From positions 1 to 11,511 of the forward strand of contig JAEDJU010000035.1 in assembly GCA_016296195.1 (NCBI GenBank): a stretch of DNA of 11,511 nt, given 5' to 3'. A model generated the notes under the pieces. The model was given only the letters and a program-made list of their open reading frames with translations. It did not search any database and had not been told where the DNA came from. Shown in pieces: positions 1 through 5,868 of the stretch. The stretch is from Candidatus Methanomethylophilaceae archaeon. Lineage in GTDB: Archaea; Thermoplasmatota; Thermoplasmata; Methanomassiliicoccales; Methanomethylophilaceae. Position numbers and translations under genes: made by a program. Numbering within the stretch: the first letter of the stretch is position 1; each line of letters starts with the position of its first letter.

Positions 1-53
1 TGAAAACCGGTGGAGGATTCTCCACGGGAGTTCGAATCTCCCTCTCCGCGCCA
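1..53 (+). tRNA. tRNA-Ser(UGA), 3' part, CCA encoded
   Basis: This is the 3' portion of a class II tRNA; its 5' half lies before the window. Reading from base 1, TGA fits anticodon positions 34-36, followed by A37 and A38. A long variable arm follows: six base pairs formed by 10-15 and 20-25 around a GATT loop. The T arm is GGGAG (26-30), loop TTCGAAT (31-37), CTCCC (38-42). The acceptor strand is 43-49, the discriminator is G at 50, and CCA is encoded at 51-53. The long variable arm plus a G discriminator point to serine rather than leucine. The anticodon call depends on the first three bases of the window and cannot be checked against the 5' stem. Confidence 0.9.
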
Positions 54-118
54 TTCTCATTCTTGTGATCTTCATTCGGATATCCAGACAGTCATTACCC
101 CCTTCATCCCATCAGTTC

Positions 119-155
119 CCTATGTATACCGATAGCAGGATACGTGGACGGAGAG
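119..155 (+). promoter_or_regulatory. Probable TATA box and Shine-Dalgarno before the zinc-ribbon gene
   Basis: TATGTATA at 121-128 is a TATA-like box about 36 nt before the ATG at 161. It predicts a transcript start near 150. GGAG at 150-153 sits 7 nt before the ATG and would act as the ribosome binding site, although it would lie almost at the 5' end of the mRNA. Read-through from the upstream tRNA is also possible. The box is plausible but unproven. Confidence 0.4.
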
Positions 156-160
156 ATGGA

Positions 161-811
161 ATGACCCTCGTGGTATGCACTTGCCCCCATTGTGGTGGAG
201 AGGTCCGTATGGAAGACACTCTCGCCTCTGGTTTCTGCACCTATTGTGGCCGTCAGGTAATGAACGACAAGGCTATAGTCGGAAACATCAACGTCCGTAT
301 GGACTACAGATCCGATCTGATCAACACTCTGAAACTCGCCAAGTATGCGATGTATGACGGTGATGCTCCCACTGCAGCGGCTATGGTCAGCAAGGCCATG
401 CAGATAGATCCGGAGAATTCCGATGTGTGGTACATGGATGCGGTTATAGACAGGAGGAACGCCGAGAACGACATCATCCGTGCGAGGCAGTTCCCGTCAC
501 TCGGGATATTCACCGAGGATGAGGTATCTGTCTATCGGAACTACGACCGTTCATCCGGTCAGGTCCTTTTCACGATGGTCCTGATGTTCTCGTTCTTCGC
601 GATATTCGCCTCGTTATCGATCGGCGTTGTTTTCGGAATGTACTATCTGATAGCCGGTGTTTTCGCCATTGTGATAGTCGTCGTGGCGCTTACATATCTC
701 AACGTGAGGTCTAAGAGGCCCAACATCCCCCGTCCCGTGTTCAAGGATGAGGAGGATGCCGCATGTGATGCCGCATATGAGGAGACCATGAGGCGTATAG
801 GTGGCAACTGA
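161..811 (+). CDS. Zinc-ribbon protein with helical-repeat segment and two membrane helices
   Basis: This is a 216-residue protein of unknown function. The frame is open further upstream (a GTG at 65), but the ATG at 161 is preferred because it follows GGAG by 7 nt and starts directly before the metal-binding motif. Residues 8-29 form a zinc ribbon with CxxC pairs C8/C11 and C26/C29. Residues about 50-100 look like one or two TPR-type helix pairs, including an AMQIDPENSDVW stretch typical of TPR turns. Residues about 134-157 and 160-181 are two hydrophobic helices separated by a very short turn, followed by a charged, acidic C-terminal tail. A likely topology places both the ribbon domain and the tail in the cytoplasm. 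Similar small zinc-ribbon/TPR membrane proteins are common and uncharacterised in gut archaea. The domain reading is good; the role is unknown. Confidence 0.85.
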   Translation: MTLVVCTCPHCGGEVRMEDTLASGFCTYCGRQVMNDKAIVGNINVRMDYRSDLINTLKLAKYAMYDGDAPTAAAMVSKAMQIDPENSDVWYMDAVIDRRNAENDIIRARQFPSLGIFTEDEVSVYRNYDRSSGQVLFTMVLMFSFFAIFASLSIGVVFGMYYLIAGVFAIVIVVVALTYLNVRSKRPNIPRPVFKDEEDAACDAAYEETMRRIGGN

Positions 812-814
812 ATA

Positions 815-824
815 CCTTTAAACC
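815..824 (+). promoter_or_regulatory. TATA box for the cysteine protease gene
   Basis: CCTTTAAACC contains TTTAAA at 817-822, directly after the stop of the preceding gene. It predicts transcription starting near 845 and a leader of about 35 nt before the ATG at 881. A second AT-rich stretch at 839-853 could instead give a nearly leaderless message, so the exact start is ambiguous. Confidence 0.5.
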
Positions 825-880
825 ATCTTTCTTCTTTCGATAAACGATAATAACATCCAAGGATATCATTTTCCGATAAC

Positions 881-2332
881 ATGGATTCCAAGCCCGTTGC
901 CACCGTGGCAGTCATCGCAGTGGTACTCATCTCCGCTCTCGCGGTAGTGATCATCACCGGCGGTGACATGACTGACACCTCTCATTACTATCCCAAGGAG
1001 ATATTCCTGGCATCCCCGGAGGTCTCCGATATGGAGGGCGATCTCCCATCCAGTCTAGACCTCCGCGACCTGGGACTCGTTACACCGGCGAGGGACCAGG
1101 GCAAATACGGCACGTGCTGGGCTTTCTCCACCATAGCCTCCATAGAGACGAGCCTGATCCGCAACGGATACGCGGACACATCGGTAGATCTTTCCGAGGC
1201 ATGGCTCTACAACACACTAAACTCGTTCAAACACGACGATCCGAACATCTCTGGAGACATCGTTTCCATAGATGGGCTTTTGGAGTACGGATGCACAGAG
1301 CAGGTTGCCCTACTCGCTGTGACCACGGGCATGGGTCTCGTGGATGAATCCGTGGTTCCATACTCCACCATGGACACCCTGCAGTTCCCCGACCATCTGG
1401 ATACCCGGTATGCGGTCACCGGGTCCAAGACCGTGTCCGGCGGTGATATCGTCGGTATCAAGGCATTGCTGAACCAGGGATATGCACTGACCGTGAACTA
1501 CTTCGTCGACAGAGCCCACTACAATGTGTATATCGATGATGATGGGAAAACTGGTATCTGTTTCTCCATTTCCGACAGGACTGTGAATCCCAACCACTTG
1601 GTCACTGTTATCGGATACGACGATAGCTTTCCCGCATCCAGGTTCTCAGACACCCCTCCGGCGGATGGCGCATGGCTCCTGAAGAACTCCTGGGGCACCG
1701 AATCACCCTATGTGGACGAGAGCGGATGCTTCTGGATCTCCTATTGGTCAGCAGGTCTGTCACCGATGACTGCCTTCGATGCCGCTCCCGTGGATGCGGT
1801 GGAGGACAACATCTACCAGTATGACGGAGGGATATCCCTCGGTCAGAACGTGGCTCTGGGCAACTACGGGGCGATGGCCAACGTGTTCACAGCCTCCGGA
1901 AATGAGGTCCTGGAGTCCGCATCCTTCTATGATCCGGAGAACGCCGGTGTGGATTACACCGTGTCGGTCTACATGAATCTCAAGGATCCTTCCGATCCCA
2001 CCAGTGGGGACCTTGTATCCTCTATCCATGGGGCCTCCCAGTTCGCGGGGATGACCAAGGTGCAGTTTGATTCAGACATTATCATCATGGAGGGTACCGA
2101 GTTCTCCATCGTGGTCGAGCTGTACGATGCTGGAAGATACGTGTCGTTGGCGCTGGATACTTCCGCGGATGTGTACGACGGATACGACTTCTCCCGTATC
2201 TGGGCTGAATCCCGTACCACATCCCATCCTGGAGAGAGTTTCATCAGCCCCGATGGTAAGAAGTGGATGGATATCGGTTCCCACGGATTCACCAATGTGA
2301 GGGTCAAGGCCTACACATCGGACTTTTACTGA
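881..2332 (+). CDS. Exported C1A (papain-family) cysteine protease with lectin-like C-terminal domain
   Basis: This 483-residue protein is predicted to be exported or membrane-anchored. Residues 5-27 are a hydrophobic signal or anchor helix after a short Met-Asp-Ser-Lys start. The papain-fold domain spans about 55-300. The Q-x5-C-W-A-F-S active-site block gives oxyanion Gln73 and nucleophile Cys79; the catalytic His is His239 in NPNHLVTVIGYDD, and Asn269 lies in WLLKNSWGT. All four catalytic positions are intact, so an active peptidase is expected. Residues about 308-480 form a beta-rich region with an NIYQYDGG start and alternating hydrophobic strands, matching the lectin-like domain that follows C1A peptidases in gut methanogen cell-surface proteins. 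It probably acts outside the cell on proteins or peptides; the lectin-like part may bind sugars or the cell surface (inference). No strong Shine-Dalgarno is seen; AAGGAT at 859-864 is 16 nt away. A hairpin follows the stop. Confidence 0.93.
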   Translation: MDSKPVATVAVIAVVLISALAVVIITGGDMTDTSHYYPKEIFLASPEVSDMEGDLPSSLDLRDLGLVTPARDQGKYGTCWAFSTIASIETSLIRNGYADTSVDLSEAWLYNTLNSFKHDDPNISGDIVSIDGLLEYGCTEQVALLAVTTGMGLVDESVVPYSTMDTLQFPDHLDTRYAVTGSKTVSGGDIVGIKALLNQGYALTVNYFVDRAHYNVYIDDDGKTGICFSISDRTVNPNHLVTVIGYDDSFPASRFSDTPPADGAWLLKNSWGTESPYVDESGCFWISYWSAGLSPMTAFDAAPVDAVEDNIYQYDGGISLGQNVALGNYGAMANVFTASGNEVLESASFYDPENAGVDYTVSVYMNLKDPSDPTSGDLVSSIHGASQFAGMTKVQFDSDIIIMEGTEFSIVVELYDAGRYVSLALDTSADVYDGYDFSRIWAESRTTSHPGESFISPDGKKWMDIGSHGFTNVRVKAYTSDFY

Positions 2333-2342
2333 AAACATCAAC

Positions 2343-2364
2343 ACCCCCGGGTCATCCCGGGGGT
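2343..2364 (+). terminator. Perfect GC-rich hairpin after the protease gene
   Basis: A 9-bp perfect stem, ACCCCCGGG (2343-2351) with CCCGGGGGT (2356-2364), closes on the tetraloop TCAT. It starts 10 nt after the protease stop. No long T-run follows, so it is not a textbook intrinsic terminator; it may terminate, pause or protect the 3' end. The core GGGTCATCCC recurs in the hairpin at 8366-8380. Confidence 0.55.
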
Positions 2365-2453
2365 AGAGCATCGAACAGTTGTTTCCCGTTCCAAACATGC
2401 CTAATTCTACCGGCTGACGACTCTGAATCTTCCGTTTACTTTTGAGATGATCC

Positions 2454-2477
2454 TGTGACCCGATCAGAGGGATCACA
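2454..2477 (-). terminator. Imperfect hairpin downstream of the BASS transporter gene
   Basis: TGTGACCC (2454-2461) pairs with GGGATCACA (2469-2477), with one bulged A and a 7-nt loop. It lies about 38 nt past the stop of the minus-strand transporter gene in the convergent gap, so it may end or stabilise that transcript. There is no clear U-tract on the minus strand. Apart from the two hairpins, nothing else is seen in the 182-bp gap. Confidence 0.3.
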
Positions 2478-2514
2478 TCGTTTACCGATCACCCATCTCT
2501 TCCAAAGCGTTCTG

Positions 2515-3453
2515 TCAATTGGTTGTTGCCAGAAGGTCTTCCACGGGTGCCGGCCAGATCTTTTTCACCAGTGCATTCAGGATGGCGAACCACGCAGCCT
2601 CTGTGACCAATGATATTATGCAGGGAAGGACCGAACTCGGATAGACCGCAACGAGCAATGCCATACACATCGAGGTGGCCATGCCGCTGTTTTTCCAGAA
2701 TCCCATGGAGATGTATGTGATGGCAGCTCCACGCTCGACGTTCATCTTCTTCAGGAGCAACGTGAAGACGATGCTGAATGCGAAGATACGGAGGAGGCAT
2801 CCGACGATTATCCACATGACTACCTGGGGCTCGTCGAAGATGTACTCCCTTCTGGAACCCAGTCCGATGAAGATCATGAACATCATCATCAGATTGATAC
2901 CGATCACCTTCGGGATCCTGGGGAGATGCAGTCTCTTCAGGGGGATTGTCAGGATGAACGGGATCAGGATGAACATGAGGATGTATCTGAGGACCTCCAG
3001 GGGGCTGACCGCACTTCCGATGAGGAGATGTGTGATCATGGGTGTCAGGCCTAGGGCCACGAGGTAGATCACAGTCAACGAGAGGACGGCCAGTTTGGTG
3101 TTCCCCTTCATCAGCAATGCTGCCGAGACCACAGAGACACCGCAGGGAACCGCTGAGAGCATGACCCATCCGTACCATAGTGCGGTATCCTCGATGAAGA
3201 ACAGTCCGGTGAGAAGGGTGAGTCCCGTATTGATGACGAAACAGCATACCACGTTTATCAGGATGCCCTTGGCATCATCCTTGAAATCCTCCTTCCTGAA
3301 TGCGAGGCCGTCAAGGGAAAGGGTCATCTGTACGATCAGCACGAGCATGAGGATCGTACCTGCATCCGGGTGGTCGAAGCCCACGGTCAACCCCAGGATG
3401 AGTCCGATCAGGACCCAGAACTTCACATCTGTGACTATGTTCAGAAGAGTCAT
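2515..3453 (-). CDS. BASS-family (bile acid:sodium symporter-like) transporter
   Basis: This is a 312-residue integral membrane protein with about nine or ten hydrophobic helices spread over its length, matching the size of bacterial and archaeal BASS (SBF) transporters. The segment at residues 100-139 (AVPCGVSVVSAALLMKGNTK and onwards to LTPM) aligns with the first crossover region of the family, where most members read P-G-G-x-x-S-N. Residues 249-265 (SMGFWKNSGMATSMCMA) align with the second crossover, usually E-x-x-x-Q-N. Here the first motif reads P103-C-G and lacks the Asn, and the Glu and Gln of the second are replaced (Lys254), while Asn255 is kept. These positions bind sodium in the characterised symporters, so ion coupling may differ. 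The substrate is unknown; organic anions or 2-keto acids are possible. The start codon lies about 26 nt from a TATATA element, indicating a leaderless transcript. Confidence 0.87.
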   Translation of the reverse strand: MTLLNIVTDVKFWVLIGLILGLTVGFDHPDAGTILMLVLIVQMTLSLDGLAFRKEDFKDDAKGILINVVCCFVINTGLTLLTGLFFIEDTALWYGWVMLSAVPCGVSVVSAALLMKGNTKLAVLSLTVIYLVALGLTPMITHLLIGSAVSPLEVLRYILMFILIPFILTIPLKRLHLPRIPKVIGINLMMMFMIFIGLGSRREYIFDEPQVVMWIIVGCLLRIFAFSIVFTLLLKKMNVERGAAITYISMGFWKNSGMATSMCMALLVAVYPSSVLPCIISLVTEAAWFAILNALVKKIWPAPVEDLLATTN

Positions 3454-3476
3454 TATGCGTTCGTAGAAAGGTCCTG

Positions 3477-3482
3477 TATATA
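3477..3482 (-). promoter_or_regulatory. TATA box of the BASS transporter gene (leaderless start)
   Basis: TATATA lies with its centre about 26 nt upstream of the ATG at 3453 on the minus strand. In archaea transcription starts roughly 25-27 nt from the box centre, so the mRNA should begin at or next to the start codon. No Shine-Dalgarno is seen between box and start, in agreement. Confidence 0.6.
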
Positions 3483-3536
3483 CACATGTCTATCGTACAA
3501 TCTTTTCCTATTGTTTTATGTCCAATTATTATCGTA

Positions 3537-3550
3537 TTTATACATATAAA
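3537..3550. promoter_or_regulatory. Palindromic TATA element
   Basis: TTTATA-CA-TATAAA is a perfect inverted repeat that reads as a TATA box on both strands. On the minus strand it could give a second, longer-leader transcript of the transporter gene. On the plus strand it would start RNA near 3572, which would run through the direct repeats and the 3597-3631 hairpin and then antisense to the helicase gene. No plausible gene is seen on the plus strand, so activity is uncertain. Confidence 0.3.
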
Positions 3551-3558
3551 GCAAAGTC

Positions 3559-3594
3559 AAAGTAAGAGTTAAAGTAAGAGTTAAAGTAGTTGAG
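3559..3594. repeat. 12-bp tandem direct repeat
   Basis: The unit AAAGTAAGAGTT occurs perfectly at 3559-3570 and 3571-3582, followed by a diverged third copy at 3583-3594 that shares AAAGTA. A further AAAGT half-unit lies just before, at 3553-3557. The repeat sits in an AT-rich stretch between the helicase stop and the transporter start. On the minus strand it is pyrimidine-rich (ACTCTTACTTT) and lies downstream of the helicase hairpin, so it could be a termination tract. It could also bind a regulator of the transporter gene. Confidence 0.7.
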
Positions 3595-3596
3595 AA

Positions 3597-3631
3597 GGCG
3601 CACAACCGATGATGTATATCATGGGTGCGCC
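3597..3631 (-). terminator. Long hairpin after the helicase gene, followed by a pyrimidine tract
   Basis: GGCGCAC (3597-3603) pairs with GTGCGCC (3625-3631). Inside, CC pairs with GG and ATGAT (3609-3613) pairs with ATCAT (3618-3622) around the loop GTAT, leaving only AA and one G unpaired on one side. It starts 16 nt past the helicase stop, and on the minus strand is followed by a T/C-rich tract made by the direct repeats, which suits transcription termination. A role within a plus-strand RNA cannot be excluded. Confidence 0.55.
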
Positions 3632-3647
3632 AAAGAGGAACGGTCAC

Positions 3648-5714
3648 TTACCTGAAGAACCTGGCCGCATCCCCCGCCGGGTCATCGGTGGGTTTCGCCT
3701 CCAGTTGCCTGGCGTACCTGGATGCCCTGCTGTCCAGGATCACGGCCATTCCCCTGTCGGTCTCCGTCCTGATGAGACGTCCGATGGCCTGCTTCATCTT
3801 CCTCATGGCGGGGACCTCGCTGGTGTACAGCCACCCCTTTCCCTGTCCGTACCTCTGGTCGAACATGGCTGACATGGCCTTCTGCTCGGAGGTCGGTGGA
3901 GGGAACGGTATCCCGACGATGATCGCGAAGCACAGTTCGTCACCCGGGAAGTCGATACCCTCTGCGACGGATCCGCCCATCACGGAGAAGAACACCCCGT
4001 TCCTACCGTTGCGGAAACGCGTGAGGTTCTCCATGGTCCTCCTGAGGTTCCTGGATTCCTCCCAGTACAGGTCCTTGTCAATGTGCCTCTCCAGATAGGG
4101 GCGCATGGTGCGCATGTTGGCGTACGATGTGAAGAAGACGAGGGTGTTCTTGTCAACGGAGTTGCACAGGTTGACGATGTGCCTCTCGATCCTGTTCTGC
4201 ATGGTGGGGTCGGCCTTCATCTCCTTCTGCTGGGTGGTCACATCCTTCACGTAGATCACGGACTTGTTCTCCGGAGGGAACGGTGAGGGATACACCCTGA
4301 AACGGGGGTTGCCCGACAGTCCCAGGACACGGGCGTACTGGTCCAGGGGCTGGAGCGTTCCGGACATGTGGACCGCTCCGCGGAGGCTGTTCAGGAAGCT
4401 GGTGATCTCGTAGGGGTCGATGCATGCGGCACTCAGATACTCTCCGTCCATATCGACCTTCAACGCCCTCACGAACCTCTGGTTGCCGGATGAGCACCAG
4501 TCCTTCATGGCCACACCGAGAGATTGGACCTCCGAGACGCGGTTCTCCCCCTTCTCCATGAGGATGTCCGTGCGCGCCTCTCCCAGGTCTATCACCCTCT
4601 CAATCGCGGACTCCAGGTCCCGGCGGGTGAAGTTGAATTTGTTCATCATCCTCTCCTCGATGAAGTCGTCCTCCAGGATGACCTCCTTCTCGTTGAGTCC
4701 GAGTTTCTCCGTGGCAACCGCACGCATGCAGTTCTTGAAGTATGACAGGAAAGTCTTCAGGGGAACACCGTCGAAGACCTCGGGATCCCTCATGGTCGAG
4801 CATTCGTCGATGGCGTTGTCCACCATCTTGGCGTTGATTATGAAGCTCTCCTGATCCCTGGCTGCATCTATGAGGTTGTGTGCCTCATCGACGATCATAA
4901 GGAGCTTTCCCGTGTCGTCCCCCAGGTCCATGTTCGCCATGAGGTTGGACCTGATGTCGTTGGACAGGATGTGCACGTAAGGTGCGGCGACAACGTCCAC
5001 CCTCTTCATCAGGGCCTTCTTGCACTCATAGGGACATATCCCGAGCTTCTCGCAGTGGCGGTCCAGATCGTCGGATGTGGGGAACGCCGAACGGCAGTAT
5101 GATTCGACCTCATCCAGGCCGGTCTTCACCCTGTCGTAGAACCTGCATCCGCCGGCCTGTCCCTTGATGCTCCTCTGACGTTTCTCCTCGCACATCATCG
5201 ACAGGACCCTCGGGGGAAGGCTCTCGTATCCCTCAGTTCCCCTGAAGAGAGGACAGGACTTGTTGCGTCCGGTAAGTGCGATCCCAGAGACGGATTTTAT
5301 AGAAGAGATCGCACGGAGCTCCCTCATGACCTGGTCGCTCTGGGATATGGTGCGTGTGAGGTAGATGATCTTCTTACCCTGTGACTGTGCGTGCTCCAGG
5401 GAGGCGGCGAGGGATGTTATGGTCTTCCCTGTACCTGTTCCCGATTCTATTATGATGTGACGGCCCTCGTCCAAGGCTATCCTGATGTCGGATATAATGT
5501 CCAACTGGCATCCCCTGGGGGGATACGGGAGGTACGGGGCATCCTTGTTGGGCTGTGATACGACCTTCGGTTCCGCCTTCCTCCTGGGGGAGAGGTCTGT
5601 GAGACAGGACTGTGTGCTGACGGAGCATCCGTCCATGGTCGAGCCGCAGACCCTGCAGCGCTGGGTTCCGGGAGGCATGAGGCTCTTGCATTTGTTACAG
5701 AACAGTCCTTGCAT
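3648..5714 (-). CDS. XPD/Rad3-type iron-sulfur DNA helicase with N-terminal zinc ribbon
   Basis: This 688-residue superfamily 2 helicase probably unwinds DNA 5' to 3' in repair or replication. The frame is open to 5798, but the ATG at 5714 is preferred because it lies 27 nt from a TATA box (5737-5745). Residues 6-23 are a zinc ribbon (C6/C9, C20/C23). R67 and Q70 fit the Q motif; Walker A is SGTGTGKT (91-98), and the DEAH box is VDEAHN (275-280). The four iron-sulfur cysteines match the spacing context of XPD: C154 after GRNKS, C175, C190 before RFYD, and C227 before PYE. C-terminal motifs include HMSGTL, TLVFFTSYANM, a GSVAEGIDFPGD block and QAIGRLIRTETDRG. It is single-copy here and has its own promoter. 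It could equally be called a DinG-family helicase; all cluster and ATPase residues are present. Confidence 0.93.
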   Translation of the reverse strand: MQGLFCNKCKSLMPPGTQRCRVCGSTMDGCSVSTQSCLTDLSPRRKAEPKVVSQPNKDAPYLPYPPRGCQLDIISDIRIALDEGRHIIIESGTGTGKTITSLAASLEHAQSQGKKIIYLTRTISQSDQVMRELRAISSIKSVSGIALTGRNKSCPLFRGTEGYESLPPRVLSMMCEEKRQRSIKGQAGGCRFYDRVKTGLDEVESYCRSAFPTSDDLDRHCEKLGICPYECKKALMKRVDVVAAPYVHILSNDIRSNLMANMDLGDDTGKLLMIVDEAHNLIDAARDQESFIINAKMVDNAIDECSTMRDPEVFDGVPLKTFLSYFKNCMRAVATEKLGLNEKEVILEDDFIEERMMNKFNFTRRDLESAIERVIDLGEARTDILMEKGENRVSEVQSLGVAMKDWCSSGNQRFVRALKVDMDGEYLSAACIDPYEITSFLNSLRGAVHMSGTLQPLDQYARVLGLSGNPRFRVYPSPFPPENKSVIYVKDVTTQQKEMKADPTMQNRIERHIVNLCNSVDKNTLVFFTSYANMRTMRPYLERHIDKDLYWEESRNLRRTMENLTRFRNGRNGVFFSVMGGSVAEGIDFPGDELCFAIIVGIPFPPPTSEQKAMSAMFDQRYGQGKGWLYTSEVPAMRKMKQAIGRLIRTETDRGMAVILDSRASRYARQLEAKPTDDPAGDAARFFR

Positions 5715-5736
5715 GCCCGTCCCCATGGACAGGTCC

Positions 5737-5745
5737 GATATAAAG
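5737..5745 (-). promoter_or_regulatory. TATA box of the helicase gene (leaderless start)
   Basis: On the minus strand the sequence reads CTTTATATC, centred about 27 nt before the ATG at 5714. An in-frame ATG at 5726 is only 15 nt from the box and would be upstream of the expected transcript start, and more distal starts up to 5798 precede the box itself. The box therefore selects 5714 as the start. Confidence 0.65.
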
Positions 5746-5840
5746 GGTGGTGAGTGCGGTAAACCTTGATTCACGATACGACTCTTGGTGCGTATCATCG
5801 TGTCGGCCCATCCATTTGTCCACTTTCAGTCGGAACCCCG

Positions 5841-5846
5841 TAAATA
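5841..5846 (+). promoter_or_regulatory. TATA box of the MFS gene (leaderless start)
   Basis: TAAATA is centred about 26 nt before the ATG at 5869, so the message should start at or beside the codon. No Shine-Dalgarno at proper spacing is seen. The helicase TATA box lies about 100 nt away on the other strand, so the two genes have separate divergent promoters. Confidence 0.5.
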
Positions 5847-5868
5847 GGAGTTCCAGGATGGCAAGTCC

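Noticed and set aside
65..160. N-terminal extension of the zinc-ribbon protein to a GTG at 65
   Set aside because: The extra residues show no domain, and the TATA-like box (121-128) and GGAG (150-153) lie inside the extension, pointing to the ATG at 161.
2489..3247. A 252-codon minus-strand frame inside the transporter gene
   Set aside because: It is a second frame of the BASS gene, rich in His, Pro and Arg and lacking hydrophobic helices; the 2515-3453 frame has clear family motifs.
3553..3594. CRISPR-like array
   Set aside because: Units are only 12 bp, directly adjacent and without spacers, and there is no cas gene nearby.
3609..3872. An 87-codon plus-strand frame starting in the AT-rich island
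   Set aside because: Most of it is antisense to the helicase, its start lies inside the hairpin, and there is no Shine-Dalgarno or domain.
4153..4497. Minus-strand and plus-strand small frames throughout the helicase gene
   Set aside because: They have compositions expected of shifted frames and no start signals; the helicase motifs cover the whole interval.
5715..5798. N-terminal extension of the helicase to an ATG at 5798
   Set aside because: The TATA box at 5737-5745 lies within it and predicts transcription starting at about 5714; the extension carries no motif.
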